From Phycisphaerae bacterium (GTDB taxonomy: Bacteria > Planctomycetota > Phycisphaerae > SM23-33): 64,000 nucleotides of DNA. The stretch spans positions 140,564 through 204,563 of the forward strand of contig JASLNT010000059.1 in NCBI GenBank assembly GCA_030745875.1. The letters run 5' to 3'. The notes beneath the pieces were generated by a model. The model saw nothing but the letters and a program-made list of their open reading frames with translations. It had not been told where the DNA came from and made no database searches. The number at the start of each line of letters is the position of its first letter. Positions within the stretch are counted from its first letter, which is position 1. The translations under genes and the position numbers were made by a program. Shown here piece by piece: positions 7,617-16,323 of this stretch.

Positions 7617-9647
7617 TTACTTCCCGGGTTTGGGGCGTGCGGATTCGTTGATCCAGACCGTCATGGCGCCTTTGTCCCGGTTGTTCCACGCGTAGTATGG
7701 GATTGCGGTGATCTTGACCGTCTTGCCCTCTGCGGTCGCCTGGGCGGTGATCGTCGTGACGCCGCTGAGCAGGTCGGCGCGGTGTGCGGCCTTCAGTTTC
7801 GCTGTCGGCGGCAGGACGACCTTGGGGATGTTCGTATCAGGGTTGTCGGCGGTTTCTATGCAGTAGACCAGCGGGCCGCGCATGATCGCCGTCTTGCCGA
7901 CGTCCGCTTTGACCTTCCGGTGGGCGTAGACTCGTTTTACGGGCATCGAGATGTCGAGTTCGACCGTATCGCCGGGCTTCCACGTGCGTTTCAGCTGTGC
8001 GTATCCGTCGGCCTGCGGTTTGGCGTCGGCGGTCTTACCGTTTACTTTCAGGCTGACAGGCGCCGCGGTTGCGTTTGCGAATCGGTACAGGTCGGTCGGG
8101 ACCGGGCGCCCCAACGCCCACCCGGGTATTCGCAGGCGAAGCGTGAACTCAATCGCCGCCTTGGGCGTTACCGTAAGCTTCACTTTACCGTCCCACGGAT
8201 AGTCGGTTTTCTGGGCGATCTTCACTGTATCGTCGCCGAGTTTGATCGTCGCCACGCCGGCGGCGTAGAGGTTCACGTAAATGTTCTTCTTCTCAGTGGC
8301 GTATGCGAGAGACCCGACCTGCGGGATGATCCGCGCCAGGTTCGTCGGGCAGCAGGACAATCCGATCCAGGTTGACCTCCGCCCGCCCCTGCTCTCCAGC
8401 GGATTCTGGTAGGAGAATCCATTACCGGCGATTGTGATCCCCGAGATCGCCCCGTTGTACAGCGCCAGTTCCATCACGTCAGCGTACTTCGCTTCGGCGT
8501 GCAGCAGCGCCATTCGGTGCTGCCAGAGTACGTGGGCGATGTTTGCGCACGATTCGCAGTAAGTTCGATTCGGCAGGAGGTATGCGTCCCCGTAGCCTTC
8601 GTCGTGATACTGGGCGGTTCCGACCGATCCGGTGATGTACATCTTGCGAGCGACGACATCCTCCCAGAGATGCCCCAGCACCTTCTCGTATGCGGGAGCC
8701 TTGCTGAAGCGGACGATGTCGGCCATTGCGGCGTACATGTATCCGGCGCGTACGGCGTGTCCGACCGCTCGTTTCTCGTCGATGATCGGGCGGTGGTCCT
8801 GGGCGCGTCCGTTTCGCTGGCGGACTCTGGCCCGCAGGCGTTTGGCGCGCTCGGGCAGGTCCTTTTCGTAGGGATAAGCGGTCTTGGGCGGCGTGCGCAG
8901 ATCGTAAATCTTGCGTTCGGTTCCGTGTGCATGCCCGCGTTCGTCCAGAAAGAACCGCGACAGGGTCAGGTACTTCTTCTTACCGGTGTGTCGGTAGAGT
9001 TTCACCAGCGCCAGTTCGATCTCCTGGTGCCCGTCGACGTCGTAGCGTTTCCCTTCTCCGAAGATCGAGTCGATGTGGTCGGCGAACTTGATCGCCGAAT
9101 TCAGCACTTTTCCATCGCCGGTGACTTTGTGATGTTCGATCGCCATCTCGAAATAGTGTCCGGCGTTATACATCTGGTGCATCGTTCGCAGGCGATCCCA
9201 GCGGTACTTCTGTTCTTTGAGCATGAAGTACGCGATAAGGAATCCGTCATCCTGCTGTGCGGCGATGATGCGGTCCAGGATGCCGTCAACGCGTTTGCTC
9301 AACGCCTTGTCGGGCTTGTTCTGCAGGCAATACATCGCACCTTCCAGCGCCTTGTACAGGTCTGAGTCGAACGCGGCGTGTCCTGACGCGTCGCCTTCGA
9401 TCTTTCCGGCGGCCTTGTCGAAATTGGTTACGTGCCCGTCCCTTTCCAGGTGGTCCAGCGAGTGCGGGATGGTCGTCATGTGAGCCGTCTTGAGTCTCGG
9501 TCCCCAAAACCCGCCAGCCAGTTTAACCTGCTGGTTGGCTACTTCCGTCAGCCCGCGGATCGGCGGCGTGTCGCCCGGAGAAGATGATGCGACCAGACCA
9601 AAGGCCAGGGCGATCACTGTCAGAACTGTGACATTGGAATTACGCAT
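7617..9647 (-). CDS. secreted GH127-family glycoside hydrolase (beta-L-arabinofuranosidase type)
   Basis: A 676-residue GH127 enzyme with a short signal peptide (MRNSNVTVLTVIALAFGLVASSS) and no extra N-terminal domains, unlike the larger paralogue at 2811-5474. The catalytic-site signature is complete: E365-x-C367 in YCESCAN and the vicinal pair C432-C433 in LSCCPTN, which in the characterised family bind zinc and supply the cysteine nucleophile. FDSDLYKALEGA and QDDGFLIAYF are substrate-cleft segments of the helical barrel. It converges on the sulfatase gene (105-bp gap). Expected to act outside the cytoplasm on L-arabinofuranosyl or similar side chains; substrate is inferred. GH127/GH146 differ mainly in specificity and cannot be separated here. 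Confidence 0.88.
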   Translation of the reverse strand: MRNSNVTVLTVIALAFGLVASSSPGDTPPIRGLTEVANQQVKLAGGFWGPRLKTAHMTTIPHSLDHLERDGHVTNFDKAAGKIEGDASGHAAFDSDLYKALEGAMYCLQNKPDKALSKRVDGILDRIIAAQQDDGFLIAYFMLKEQKYRWDRLRTMHQMYNAGHYFEMAIEHHKVTGDGKVLNSAIKFADHIDSIFGEGKRYDVDGHQEIELALVKLYRHTGKKKYLTLSRFFLDERGHAHGTERKIYDLRTPPKTAYPYEKDLPERAKRLRARVRQRNGRAQDHRPIIDEKRAVGHAVRAGYMYAAMADIVRFSKAPAYEKVLGHLWEDVVARKMYITGSVGTAQYHDEGYGDAYLLPNRTYCESCANIAHVLWQHRMALLHAEAKYADVMELALYNGAISGITIAGNGFSYQNPLESRGGRRSTWIGLSCCPTNLARIIPQVGSLAYATEKKNIYVNLYAAGVATIKLGDDTVKIAQKTDYPWDGKVKLTVTPKAAIEFTLRLRIPGWALGRPVPTDLYRFANATAAPVSLKVNGKTADAKPQADGYAQLKRTWKPGDTVELDISMPVKRVYAHRKVKADVGKTAIMRGPLVYCIETADNPDTNIPKVVLPPTAKLKAAHRADLLSGVTTITAQATAEGKTVKITAIPYYAWNNRDKGAMTVWINESARPKPGK

Positions 9648-9841
9648 AACAAATACCCTTTCGCACCGTTGATTACCGCACGTGCGGCTGCGGGGCGTGC
9701 AGAATAGAGTAAAACATGGTTCATTGTCAATCGGGACGCCGACTCGCCGCCCGCCGCTGCGGATAGATTTGTTGCGATCATCGAACAGCGAACGTACGGT
9801 TCAAAGGCGCGATCGCCGGCGTGCGGGCCCGCGCGCGGAGC

Positions 9842-10842
9842 CTATGCACTTGACTCTTGTGCGAACTGAGGCGAGTATTACGCTCCATGGCCGACTATCC
9901 ATCCACATCAGAAGAATTCGAAGAGTGGTTCTCCTCCGAAGCGGCGTGTCAGGAGTATCTGTATCGCATTCGCTGGCCAAGGGGGTTTGTGTGCGTGCGA
10001 TGCGGGGGCGATCAGGCCTGGGCGACGAATCGAGGGCTGTACCGCTGCAGCGTGTGCGACACTCAAACGTCGGTTACGGCTGGGACGATCTTTCAGGGCA
10101 CGCGCAAGGGGCTGGGATCGTGGTTCCGTGCGATATGGAACGTGACCACCCGGCCGGACGGGGTGAGTGCCCTGGAAATACAGCGATTGCTCGGGCTGGG
10201 CAGCTACCGCACGGCGTGGACGTGGATGCACAAGCTCCGCCGTGCTATGGTCCCGCCGAACCTGGACCCTCTGGCCGGAACGGTTGTCGTCGATCAGGCG
10301 TATCTAAACGGAGACAAACCCCAGGCGACGGATCTGCTTTCTGACCGTCGTCCGCTGATCTTCGTCGCCGCCCAGGAGATCCGTGGGCGCGTCGGTCGGA
10401 TAGTTCTCCGCCGAACCGTAGACCGCAGCGCGGGCGGTCTTCAATCGGCCATTCGCCAAGCTGTTGCGCTGGATGCGATAGTGCATACGGACGACTCGCC
10501 GGCGTATCAGGGTTTGCGACTTTACGGGTATCGTCACAAGCCTGTGCAGTTCGAGCTCAGCGGGGTGCGAATGGGCCCCTTGCCCATCGTTGCCCGCGTG
10601 ATTGGGGAACTCCGCGACTGGCTGGCGGCGACGCCTCATGGCGCGGTGCGTCCCTCGCATCTGGACTATTATCTGGATGAGTTCTCTTTCCGCTTTAATA
10701 ACAAGAGGTTACGGTCGCCAGGCAAACTGTTCCACAAACTGCTCCGCCAAGCGGTCGCTAGCGATCCTGTTCCTGGCGGGCAGATCGCAGGTGGGGGAGA
10801 TTGAATCGTGAATCGCCGAAAAGACGAGAGTCAAGTGCATAG
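9842..10842 (+). mobile_element. IS1595/ISXO2-like insertion sequence with 19-bp terminal inverted repeats
   Basis: A ~1.0-kb element bounded by inverted repeats: left end 9842-9860 CTATGCACTTGACTCTTGT, right end 10824-10842, whose reverse complement differs at one of 19 positions. The first 16 positions are identical. The single transposase gene fills the interior. No clean target duplication is visible in the 8 bases outside each end (CGCGGAGC on the left, CGATGCCT on the right), so either the insertion is old or one flank has changed. It separates the sugar-use region from the one-carbon/nitrogen operon. Confidence 0.8.
9887..10804 (+). CDS. IS1595-family transposase (ISXO2-like DDE)
   Basis: A 305-residue transposase. 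The N-terminal zinc ribbon is CVRCGG followed by CSVCDTQTS, the IS1595 hallmark, then a conserved helical segment (LGSWFRAIW, LGSYRTAWTWMHKLRRAM). The ISXO2-like RNase-H fold contains D136 (VVVDQAYLNG), D202 (VHTDDSPAY) and E265 (YYLDEFSFRFN) as the probable catalytic triad. ATG 9887 is chosen; the frame continues to 9857 but there it runs into the left inverted repeat. The gene ends 20 bp before the right repeat. No frameshift or internal stop is seen, so the element may still be active, although no second copy lies in the window. Confidence 0.87.
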   Translation: MADYPSTSEEFEEWFSSEAACQEYLYRIRWPRGFVCVRCGGDQAWATNRGLYRCSVCDTQTSVTAGTIFQGTRKGLGSWFRAIWNVTTRPDGVSALEIQRLLGLGSYRTAWTWMHKLRRAMVPPNLDPLAGTVVVDQAYLNGDKPQATDLLSDRRPLIFVAAQEIRGRVGRIVLRRTVDRSAGGLQSAIRQAVALDAIVHTDDSPAYQGLRLYGYRHKPVQFELSGVRMGPLPIVARVIGELRDWLAATPHGAVRPSHLDYYLDEFSFRFNNKRLRSPGKLFHKLLRQAVASDPVPGGQIAGGGD

Positions 10843-11196
10843 CGATGCCTGCGAGATGCAGTGAAGGAATGGAGAAAACACAGTGTAATACGGCAATAAG
10901 TGCGGATTGAGATGCCGAAGGCGTGTACTAAACAATAGGGCGGTCAAAATGGGGTTCACGTCGCTTTGAGACAATGATGAGACGCTGTGGCGTAAAAAGG
11001 AGAGGCAAGAGCATAGCCGAGTCTTTTTTTTACGTGCTTGGACATTGCTAACATCTTGTCAAAACAAATCGTATGCGCCAGTGTGAGATTGAGATATCCC
11101 TTACTGGTTGGAATATCCTCCATAAAGGGTGGGAAATGTGGTGTAATACCGGACTCAGAGCAGTGTTTGTGATGGAACCACCCACCAGGAGATGAC
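10843..11196. other. non-coding gap between the IS and the mvhD operon
   Basis: About 350 bases without a credible gene and visibly more AT-rich than its surroundings. It must contain the promoter of the mvhD-metV-metF-glutamate synthase operon. A TGGA-N6-TCCA inverted repeat occurs around 11109-11122, loosely like archaeal NrpR operators (GGAA-N6-TTCC), but the match is too weak to name. The AGGAG at about 11187 is the ribosome site of mvhD. Confidence 0.4.
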
Positions 11197-11652
11197 ATGA
11201 CGAGTGTTTTAGAAGAATCCTGTTCGGACGGCGCCGGGGCTGGCGCCGAACCGTTAATAGTAGTTCTGTACTGCCAGCAAAGCGTTGCTGCGGGGATTAC
11301 TCCGGCTGTCCGCCCGTCGGGAGCTGAGGGCTTTTCCGTCCGTTTGAAGATGATGCCCTGCTCCAGCAAAGCCGAAGCGCCGCATCTGTTGCATGTCCTT
11401 GCGGGCGGTGCGTCGGGGGTGGAGCTGGTCTGTTGCCCCGAGAGGGCGTGTCAGTTTCTTGACGGTAACGACCGAGCGGCCAGGAGAGTTGAGCACGCTC
11501 GGGGTTTGCTGGAGGAAATCAACGTTTCGCCCGAGCGGTTGGGTCTGTCTCGCGGCGCCGGTCTTACTGAAGAAGATCTAATGATCCGGGCGAAGAATCG
11601 CGCCGATGCGATTTCCGCCCTCGATTCGAATCTGACAGAGAAAGTGAAATAG
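11197..11652 (+). CDS. mvhD: MvhD-type hydrogenase iron-sulfur (delta) subunit
   Basis: A 151-residue protein of the MvhD/FlpD family (methyl-viologen hydrogenase delta subunit). Family features are the early IVVLYCQQSVA segment, then MMPCSSK, and the signature VCCPERACQFLDGNDRAARRV, corresponding to the usual CPxxxCHYxxGN motif, followed by the helix LLEEINVSPERLGL. A strong AGGAG lies five bases before the ATG. MvhD carries a [2Fe-2S] centre and passes electrons into HdrA in methanogens; in the acetogen Moorella it is part of a MetFV-HdrABC-MvhD complex. Here it is the first gene of an operon with metV and metF, but no hdrABC is present, so its partner is open. It might deliver electrons between MetFV and the ferredoxin-rich glutamate synthase downstream. 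That last point is inference. Confidence 0.8.
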   Translation: MTSVLEESCSDGAGAGAEPLIVVLYCQQSVAAGITPAVRPSGAEGFSVRLKMMPCSSKAEAPHLLHVLAGGASGVELVCCPERACQFLDGNDRAARRVEHARGLLEEINVSPERLGLSRGAGLTEEDLMIRAKNRADAISALDSNLTEKVK

Positions 11653-11654
11653 AC

Positions 11655-12332
11655 ATGATAGCAGCTGAATGGAAACCGATCCCCGAATTGGTCGCCAAGG
11701 TGAGCGGGCACAAGAAGGTGCTCGTCGCGGGTTGTGCGACGTGCGTCGCCGAGTGCGCCGCAGGCGGTGAGCGAGAGGCCGAAACGTTGGCTCCGCTGCT
11801 GACGCTGGCGCTGGCTGAGAAAGGGCACTCCGTTGACGTAGTGACGGTGACGCTTGAACGTCAATGCGAGTTTGAGTTTTACAACGAGATCCCCGACCTC
11901 CTGGAAACCGAGGAAATCGACGCGGTTGTGAGCCTGGCCTGCGGGATAGGCGTGCAGGCGTTCATGGAGTGGTTCCCGTCTGTGCGGGTTTACCCGGGCG
12001 TCAATACGTCGGCGTTGGTGATTCGCGAGGCTCCGGGCGTGTGGACGGCGCGATGCGAAGCCTGCGGTGACTGCATCCTGGACGAAACGTTCGGTATATG
12101 CCCCATGGCGCGATGTTCAAAGGGAATACTCAACGGACCGTGCGGAGGGACGAGCAACGAGGGCAAGTGCGAGGTCGATTCCGATACGGACTGCGCATGG
12201 AAGCTGATCGTCGAGCGGGGAATACAGGCCGGGCGCGTCGAAGATCTCATGGCCGTGCGAAAAGCGAAGAACTACTCTAATTCCCGCCACGGCGGACCCA
12301 AGCGTATCGTCAGGGAGGACCTGCAAGCATGA
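11655..12332 (+). CDS. metV: MetV, zinc/iron-sulfur partner subunit of methylenetetrahydrofolate reductase
   Basis: A 225-residue protein of the MTHFR C-terminal (MetV) family. It has an N-terminal CATCVAEC motif and a Cys-rich end with CEACGDC, CPMARC, NGPCGG, GKCE and CAW, matching the metal-binding pattern of MetV from acetogens. MetV forms a complex with MetF and lets methylene-THF reduction couple to electron carriers other than NADH directly. It starts two bases after mvhD and its stop overlaps the metF start (ATGA at 12329-12332), so the three are translationally coupled. Cytoplasmic. The family assignment is good; the electron donor is unknown. Confidence 0.85.
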   Translation: MIAAEWKPIPELVAKVSGHKKVLVAGCATCVAECAAGGEREAETLAPLLTLALAEKGHSVDVVTVTLERQCEFEFYNEIPDLLETEEIDAVVSLACGIGVQAFMEWFPSVRVYPGVNTSALVIREAPGVWTARCEACGDCILDETFGICPMARCSKGILNGPCGGTSNEGKCEVDSDTDCAWKLIVERGIQAGRVEDLMAVRKAKNYSNSRHGGPKRIVREDLQA

Positions 12333-13300
12333 GTTCCGAAGCAACATCCGCTCCCATTACAAAAGTCCGCGTCGGCAGCCGTCTGGAAAAGGTCCTCGAG
12401 TCCGGACGCTTTGCGGTCACCACGGAAATCGGCCCGCCGCGCGGGCCTGACGCCGAACCCGTTCGCGAGCACGCTCGCATCCTGAAACCTTACGCCGACG
12501 CCTGCAACATCACCGACAACCAGACCGCCGTCGTTCGCATGTCGAGCGTTGCGGCTGCGAAATTGCTGATCGAAGAAGGCCTCGAGCCGATCATGCAGAT
12601 GACCGCTCGCGATCGCAATCGAATTGCGATCCAGTCGGACCTGCTCGGAGCCGCCGCCCTGGGTATTCGAAACTGTCTGTGCATTTCGGGCGATCACCAA
12701 CAGGCAGGCGGGGCGGGCAGACTTAAAGGCCACCCCGGATGCAAGAATGTCTACGATCTCGATTCGATCCAGATGCTCGCGGCGATGAAATCCATGCGAG
12801 ACGAGGGTTTGCAGGTCGGCGGCGACGAACTGACCGAACCGCTGCCGATGCTGATAGGAGCAGCGTGGACGCCATTGGCTCCGCCGCAGGAATGGCGAAC
12901 CTACCGCCTCGGGCAGAAAATCGCCGCCGGAGCTGATTTCATCCAGACCCAGGCGGTTTACGATGTCCCCGCGTTTGCAGAGGCGGTTTCGGCGGCGAGG
13001 GACCTCGGTATGACCGAGAAGACCTCGATCCTGGCTGGCGTGATCCTTCCCAAGTCCGCAGGGATGCTGAAGTACATGAAAGCCAACGTTCCTGGCGTGG
13101 AAGTTCCCGACGACCTGATCAAGCGGATGGCCGACGCCGAAGATCGGCGCGCCGAGTCAATCAAAGTGACCGTCGAACTAATTCACGCCGTGCGCGAGAT
13201 ACCGGGCGTTTGCGGTGTCCATCTGCAGGCGATCGCCTCAGAGGAGATGCTTCCGGAAATCATCGAAGCGGCGGGAATCACCCCGCCCAGCGACGACTAG
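12329..13300 (+). CDS. metF: methylenetetrahydrofolate reductase
   Basis: A 323-residue TIM-barrel flavoenzyme reducing 5,10-methylene-THF to 5-methyl-THF. FAVTTEIGPPRGPD contains the conserved early Glu of the family; TDNQTAVVRMSS, EPIMQMTARDRNR, LCISGDH and DFIQTQAVYDVPAF follow the MetF order, and the end contains GVHLQAIASEEMLPEII. It overlaps metV by four bases. MetF/MetV pairing is typical of the Wood-Ljungdahl methyl branch in acetogens, but the enzyme also serves methionine synthesis. Whether this organism runs a methyl branch cannot be told from this window. The glutamate synthase genes follow after 56 bp and look co-transcribed. Confidence 0.9.
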   Translation: MSSEATSAPITKVRVGSRLEKVLESGRFAVTTEIGPPRGPDAEPVREHARILKPYADACNITDNQTAVVRMSSVAAAKLLIEEGLEPIMQMTARDRNRIAIQSDLLGAAALGIRNCLCISGDHQQAGGAGRLKGHPGCKNVYDLDSIQMLAAMKSMRDEGLQVGGDELTEPLPMLIGAAWTPLAPPQEWRTYRLGQKIAAGADFIQTQAVYDVPAFAEAVSAARDLGMTEKTSILAGVILPKSAGMLKYMKANVPGVEVPDDLIKRMADAEDRRAESIKVTVELIHAVREIPGVCGVHLQAIASEEMLPEIIEAAGITPPSDD

Positions 13301-13356
13301 AGCCCTCGCCTGAGCCCGTCCGTGTCAGGTCGGGCGCCTTTGGAAGTGAAACTACG

Positions 13357-16323
13357 ATGCCAAAGAAATACCACGTGAACACCGCCGAAACGGCTCCAAG
13401 GTTCGCACCGCTGTCGCGTTTCAGCGCTATAGAGAGCGAGGGCTGCCTTGGTTGCCTCGAGTGCGTCAAACGCACGAGCTGCGTGTACGGCGTGTACAAG
13501 GATCGCACGTTCGATCCCCACACCGCCTCCGACAGCGCCGACTACGAATGTATCAACTGCATGCGGTGCGTGCAGGAATGCAAGAAGCGGATTCTCACTC
13601 GCGTTGAGAACCGCAGCTACGCGACGATGGGCGACGAGTACTGGCGCCCGGAGATGATAAGCAATATCTGGAAGCAGGCTCGGACGGGCAAGATACCCGT
13701 TTCCGGGGCGGGTTATCGCGGACCGTTCGTCGGAGAGGGGTTCGACCAGATATGGACGGACATGTCCGAAATCGTTCGGCCCACGCGAGACGGCATTCAC
13801 GGGCGCGAGTACATCAGCACGTCGATCGACGTCGGACGGCGGCCGGAATCCTTGTCGTTCGACGACGACGGGAAGCTGACAACCCAAACGCCTCCGCTGC
13901 TGGATCTCCCGATACCGATGCTCATGGACCCGCCGAACTGGCCGGTGATGAGCCCGGTGATGCAGGAGGCGATGGTCGCCGCCGCCGCCGAGCTTGGCAC
14001 GCTGATTATCCTCGATCCGCCTGACGCCAAACCTCTGCTGGAGCGCTGGGGCGAGACGATCGCCATACGATTTGACCCGGAACGCGACGATGTGAACGGA
14101 CTTGCCGGCGCGCGACTCATAGAAATCGCCGACAACGAAAACGTGTTCGCCCTCGCCGAGCGGATCCGCCGGGTGAACGAGACGGCGGTTATTTCCATCC
14201 GTCTGCTGCTGGATGAGAACGCTCCCGAGCGGGCGGCCGAGCTCGCGCTGGGCGGAGCGGAAAATATCCACCTGCACGCCGACACCCGCGGACAAGGCCG
14301 CGGCGCCCGAAGCGATACTTTCGTCACGACACTGCTCCGCGAAGTGCACGGACGCGTGGTGACCGCGGGCGTTCGAGACCAGTTGTCGATTCTGGTTACG
14401 GGCGGGATCGGAATGGCTGAACATATCGCCAAAGCGATCATCTGCGGAGCCGACGGTGTTGCCGCGGACATACCGTTGCTGGTCGGTATGGAGTGTCGTC
14501 TCTGCGCTTCGTGCCCGGACGGAACATCCTGCCCGGTCGGACTGGAGACTATCGATCCGAAGTGGGGAGCCCGGCGGTTGGTGAATCTGTTCGGTTCGTG
14601 GCATTCCCAGTTGCTGGAAGTGCTGGGGGCGATGGGCATTCGCGAGGTGCGGCGCCTGCGCGGGGAGACCGGAAGGGCGATGTTCTTCGAGGATCTCGAG
14701 GCCGAGTCTTTCGCCCCGATATTCGGGACGCGCAACGCTCCGGCCGACAACGGTCACCCAAAGGCTCCGGTCGATTCATTGAACGAATCGGACATCCCCG
14801 CCGACGAATCGACAAACCGATGCGCCTCCCGTTTCCGCAACCAGTTGACCCGTTACCGCGTCGTTCGATCGACAGCGTGCATTGCTTGCGGCAAGTGCGC
14901 CGAAATATGTGATTACGGCGTGCACCGACAGGCCGGGCCAATCATGGCCGTACCGCGCAGCGAGTTCTGCCAGGGCGCAGACTACTGCAAGTCGCAAGGA
15001 GCCTGCTGCGTTGATGTTTGCCCGGTCGATGCGTTGCGAGTCGGTCAGAATCCCGAGTGGAAGACTTTTGGCGATCCTCGCTGGCCGGCGGAACTGCTCG
15101 AAGCCACCTGGCGCCAGGCCGAAACCGGTAGAGTAGACCCCAAGGGCGGGGAATACCGGGTTGGCGCGTCGGGCGGAGGGTTCGACCGAATCGATTTCGT
15201 TTTCCCCGACGACCCCAAACCGGTGAAGCTCGAAGATATCGATCTGCGAATTCCGCTGAACCGCACCGGAGACAATCGTCCGGACGTCACCATTGGCATG
15301 CCGATCTACGGGGGGGGGATGAGTTTCGGGTCAGTTAATGAAGCGACCATCGTCGCCCGCGCGCGAGCCTACTCCGCTATGGATTCGTTCACCTGCAGCG
15401 GTGAGGGCGGTTACCCCGAGAAGCTGAAACCGTACGACGATCACGTGATCACGCAGGTGGCCACCGGATTGTTCGGCGTGCGGGAGGAAACCGTTCAACG
15501 CGTGCGGATGGTCGAGTTCAAATACGCACAGGGCGCCAAACCCGGACTGGGCGGACACCTGCTGGGCGACAAGGTCACCGAATCAGTCGCCAGGATGCGG
15601 GAGGCCGTCCAGGGCAGCTCGCTGTTCTCGCCATTCCCGTTCCATTCAGTCTACTCGGTCGAGGATCACCAGAAACACGTTGACTGGATAAAAGCGATAA
15701 GCCCCAGGGTGCTGGTCTCGGTGAAGGTTTCGACCCCAAACGACGTGGACATGGTCGCCGTCGGAAGCTACTACGCCGGAGCACACGTCATACACATCGA
15801 CGGAAGCTACGGCGGGACCGGAGCAGCCCCGGACATCGCAAAGAAGAACATCGCAATGCCCATCGAATACGCCATTCCGAAGGTCCACACGTTCCTTTGT
15901 GAAGAGGGCGTTCGCGACAAGATCACGCTGATAGCCTCCGGAGGCGTCCGAAGCGCCTGGGACGTAGCCAAAGCCATCGCACTCGGCGCCGACGGCGTGG
16001 TTATCGGGACGGCTGAGATGATCGCCCTGGAATGCATTCGTTGCGGAGTATGCGAAAGCGGACGAGGCTGCCCTCGCGGTATCGCCACCACCGACGCGGA
16101 GTTGGCGTTCCTTTACGACGAGGACTGGGCCGCCCAGAGACTCACCAACCTGCTTGTCGCCTGGCGCCGCGAGCTGTGCAGATTGCTGCAGCGTCTGGGC
16201 ATGAGCAGCATTCGTGAGCTGGTCGGAAGGTCCGATGTGCTCACCCATCTTGATTACACCCCGGACGCCGGCGCCCGCGACGGCGCAGCGCCCATTGGAA
16301 GCGAACAAGGACCGGTCGCATGA
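13357..16323 (+). CDS. ferredoxin-glutamate synthase FMN-domain protein, internally duplicated
   Basis: A 988-residue fusion. ATG 13357 is chosen because the conserved part begins there; the frame is open for 49 more codons but overlaps metF. It consists of two similar halves. Half 1 has ferredoxin-type cysteines (C30, C33, C36, C42; C65, C68, C71, C75) and a shortened, diverged synthase barrel ending in C380-x2-C-x2-C-x5-C392. Half 2 has ferredoxin cysteines (C508, C511, C514, C518; C538, C544, C550, C555), then a complete archaeal-type glutamate synthase domain (GGGMSFGSVNEA, AQGAKPGLGGHL, HIDGSYGGTGAAP) ending in C893-x2-C-x2-C-x5-C905. Half 2 should bind FMN and convert 2-oxoglutarate plus ammonia to glutamate; half 1 lacks the first part of the barrel. 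The amidotransferase subunit is encoded next, overlapping by four bases. Confidence 0.86.
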   Translation: MPKKYHVNTAETAPRFAPLSRFSAIESEGCLGCLECVKRTSCVYGVYKDRTFDPHTASDSADYECINCMRCVQECKKRILTRVENRSYATMGDEYWRPEMISNIWKQARTGKIPVSGAGYRGPFVGEGFDQIWTDMSEIVRPTRDGIHGREYISTSIDVGRRPESLSFDDDGKLTTQTPPLLDLPIPMLMDPPNWPVMSPVMQEAMVAAAAELGTLIILDPPDAKPLLERWGETIAIRFDPERDDVNGLAGARLIEIADNENVFALAERIRRVNETAVISIRLLLDENAPERAAELALGGAENIHLHADTRGQGRGARSDTFVTTLLREVHGRVVTAGVRDQLSILVTGGIGMAEHIAKAIICGADGVAADIPLLVGMECRLCASCPDGTSCPVGLETIDPKWGARRLVNLFGSWHSQLLEVLGAMGIREVRRLRGETGRAMFFEDLEAESFAPIFGTRNAPADNGHPKAPVDSLNESDIPADESTNRCASRFRNQLTRYRVVRSTACIACGKCAEICDYGVHRQAGPIMAVPRSEFCQGADYCKSQGACCVDVCPVDALRVGQNPEWKTFGDPRWPAELLEATWRQAETGRVDPKGGEYRVGASGGGFDRIDFVFPDDPKPVKLEDIDLRIPLNRTGDNRPDVTIGMPIYGGGMSFGSVNEATIVARARAYSAMDSFTCSGEGGYPEKLKPYDDHVITQVATGLFGVREETVQRVRMVEFKYAQGAKPGLGGHLLGDKVTESVARMREAVQGSSLFSPFPFHSVYSVEDHQKHVDWIKAISPRVLVSVKVSTPNDVDMVAVGSYYAGAHVIHIDGSYGGTGAAPDIAKKNIAMPIEYAIPKVHTFLCEEGVRDKITLIASGGVRSAWDVAKAIALGADGVVIGTAEMIALECIRCGVCESGRGCPRGIATTDAELAFLYDEDWAAQRLTNLLVAWRRELCRLLQRLGMSSIRELVGRSDVLTHLDYTPDAGARDGAAPIGSEQGPVA

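Noticed and set aside
11109..11122. TGGA-N6-TCCA as an NrpR operator before mvhD
   Set aside because: It deviates from GGAA-N6-TTCC and such short repeats are expected by chance; kept only as a remark.
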